In this document: piece by piece, positions 4,679 through 5,182 of the stretch
How the letters are laid out: the number at the start of each line of letters is the position of its first letter
Numbering within the stretch: position 1 is the first letter of the stretch
From: Akkermansia sp.
Lineage (GTDB): Bacteria; Verrucomicrobiota; Verrucomicrobiia; Verrucomicrobiales; Akkermansiaceae
Direction of reading: 5' to 3'
DNA length: 5,182 nt
Assembly: GCA_020047775.1 (NCBI GenBank)
Contig: JAIFNK010000104.1
Span: forward strand, 1 to 5,182
Notes under the pieces: generated by a model
The model's database searches: none
The model's input: the letters and a program-made list of their open reading frames with translations, nothing else
What the model was told of the DNA's origin: nothing
Made by a program: the position numbers and the translations under genes

Positions 4679-5182
4679 ATGCCGAAGCCTGAAAGCAAGC
4701 CCGCGGAGCAAGAGGCGACCGACGAGGCCATGAAACGCATTGCCGACTGCATCCGCCGTCGTCGCACCGTGCTCGACTTGAGCGGACTACGACTGCGAAG
4801 CCTCCCTCCAAAAATCGCCCAACTGCCCCCGTTGACGGAGTTGAATCTCGCCGACAACCGGCTGGAAACCCTGCCGCCCGAACTCTCCCAATTCACCGAT
4901 CTTGCCCGACTCAACCTGTCGCACAACCCGCTCGCCCATCTCCCGCCGGCGATCGGCCAATTCTCCAAACTCACCCGCCTCGACATCACCCACACGCCAC
5001 TGCGCGACCTCCCCCCGGAGATCGGCATGCTCGCCGGACTTGCCCGGCTCTACCTCGATCACAACCGCCTGGAAAACCTGCCGCCGGAAATCGCCCGGCT
5101 CTCCAGCCTGACCCGGCTCGGCCTCTCCCACAACGCGCTGGCCACCTTCCCGCCCGGACTCGCCCGCCTCGCAAAACTCACG
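4679..5182 (+). CDS. Leucine-rich-repeat protein, N-terminal part, runs off right edge
   Basis: The open frame holds 168 codons to the window end with no stop. After a charged N-terminus with the helix EAMKRIADCIRRRR comes a series of leucine-rich repeats of the LPPEI type. The leading L of the L-x-L strand falls at residues 32, 55, 78, 101, 124 and 147, an exact 23-residue period. Typical units read LTELNLADNRLETLPPELSQ and LARLYLDHNRLENLPPEIAR. Such repeats form a curved protein-binding solenoid. Bacterial ROCO (Roc-COR GTPase) proteins often begin with a similar A-x-x-R-I helix and LDLSGL-x-L-x-x-LPP-x-I repeats, but the Roc domain would be beyond the edge, so this is unproven; a plain LRR protein is equally possible. 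An in-frame TGA at 4622-4624 and no other upstream start support ATG 4679. No Shine-Dalgarno site is visible. High G+C matches the chromosome. Confidence 0.88.
   Translation, partial: MPKPESKPAEQEATDEAMKRIADCIRRRRTVLDLSGLRLRSLPPKIAQLPPLTELNLADNRLETLPPELSQFTDLARLNLSHNPLAHLPPAIGQFSKLTRLDITHTPLRDLPPEIGMLAGLARLYLDHNRLENLPPEIARLSSLTRLGLSHNALATFPPGLARLAKLT

Noticed and set aside
4633..5131. Minus-strand open frames opposite the LRR gene, with internal periodicity
   Set aside because: Their repetition simply mirrors the 69-base LRR period of the plus strand.

Overview
The window looks like chromosomal DNA of a high-G+C bacterium, most likely a member of the Verrucomicrobiota. The evidence is a GGCGCAAAG-type interspersed repeat at 417-451, leucine-rich-repeat proteins of a style I associate with that phylum, a GGWGGSVVG-type lectin-fold lipoprotein, and few recognisable Shine-Dalgarno sites. 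The phylum call is inference; no rRNA or tRNA gene is present.

Left part (1-1551). The N-terminal part of a Ski2-like DEAD/DEAH-box helicase runs leftward off the window. Its 5' end contains the interspersed repeat. It is divergent from a complete RES-Xre type II toxin-antitoxin operon: a Xre/MbcA/ParS-type antitoxin followed by a RES-domain NAD+-degrading toxin, with stop and start sharing one base. The antitoxin N-terminus is probably disrupted or mis-read at an A5 homopolymer.

Middle part (1552-3850). This is an accessory stretch with lower G+C in places (26/60 in 2041-2100 against 42/60 in 4981-5040). It mixes intact orphan genes with debris. It holds a degenerate HigA-like antitoxin remnant, then a 178-aa protein with a possible Cys-His-Asp papain/transglutaminase-like triad, then a 210-aa protein that resembles PD-(D/E)xK-type nucleases. 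These are followed by a C-terminally truncated leucine-rich-repeat protein. Next come a 43-codon fragment of a Ski2-like helicase C-terminal domain on the minus strand and a 5'-truncated XRE-family antitoxin fragment on the plus strand. Three unrelated toxin-antitoxin pieces plus the helicase and LRR scraps suggest repeated insertion and deletion at one site.

Right part (3817-5182). A minus-strand lipoprotein with a concanavalin-like (LamG/DUF1080-like) domain ends inside the XRE fragment. It is divergent from the start of a second leucine-rich-repeat protein with exact 23-residue LPPEI repeats, which runs off the right edge and could be the N-terminus of a ROCO-type or other LRR protein.

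Only the RES-Xre pair works together with real certainty. The 1765-2301 / 2339-2971 pair is the best candidate for an undescribed two-gene unit. No CRISPR array, integrase, transposase or RNA gene was seen.
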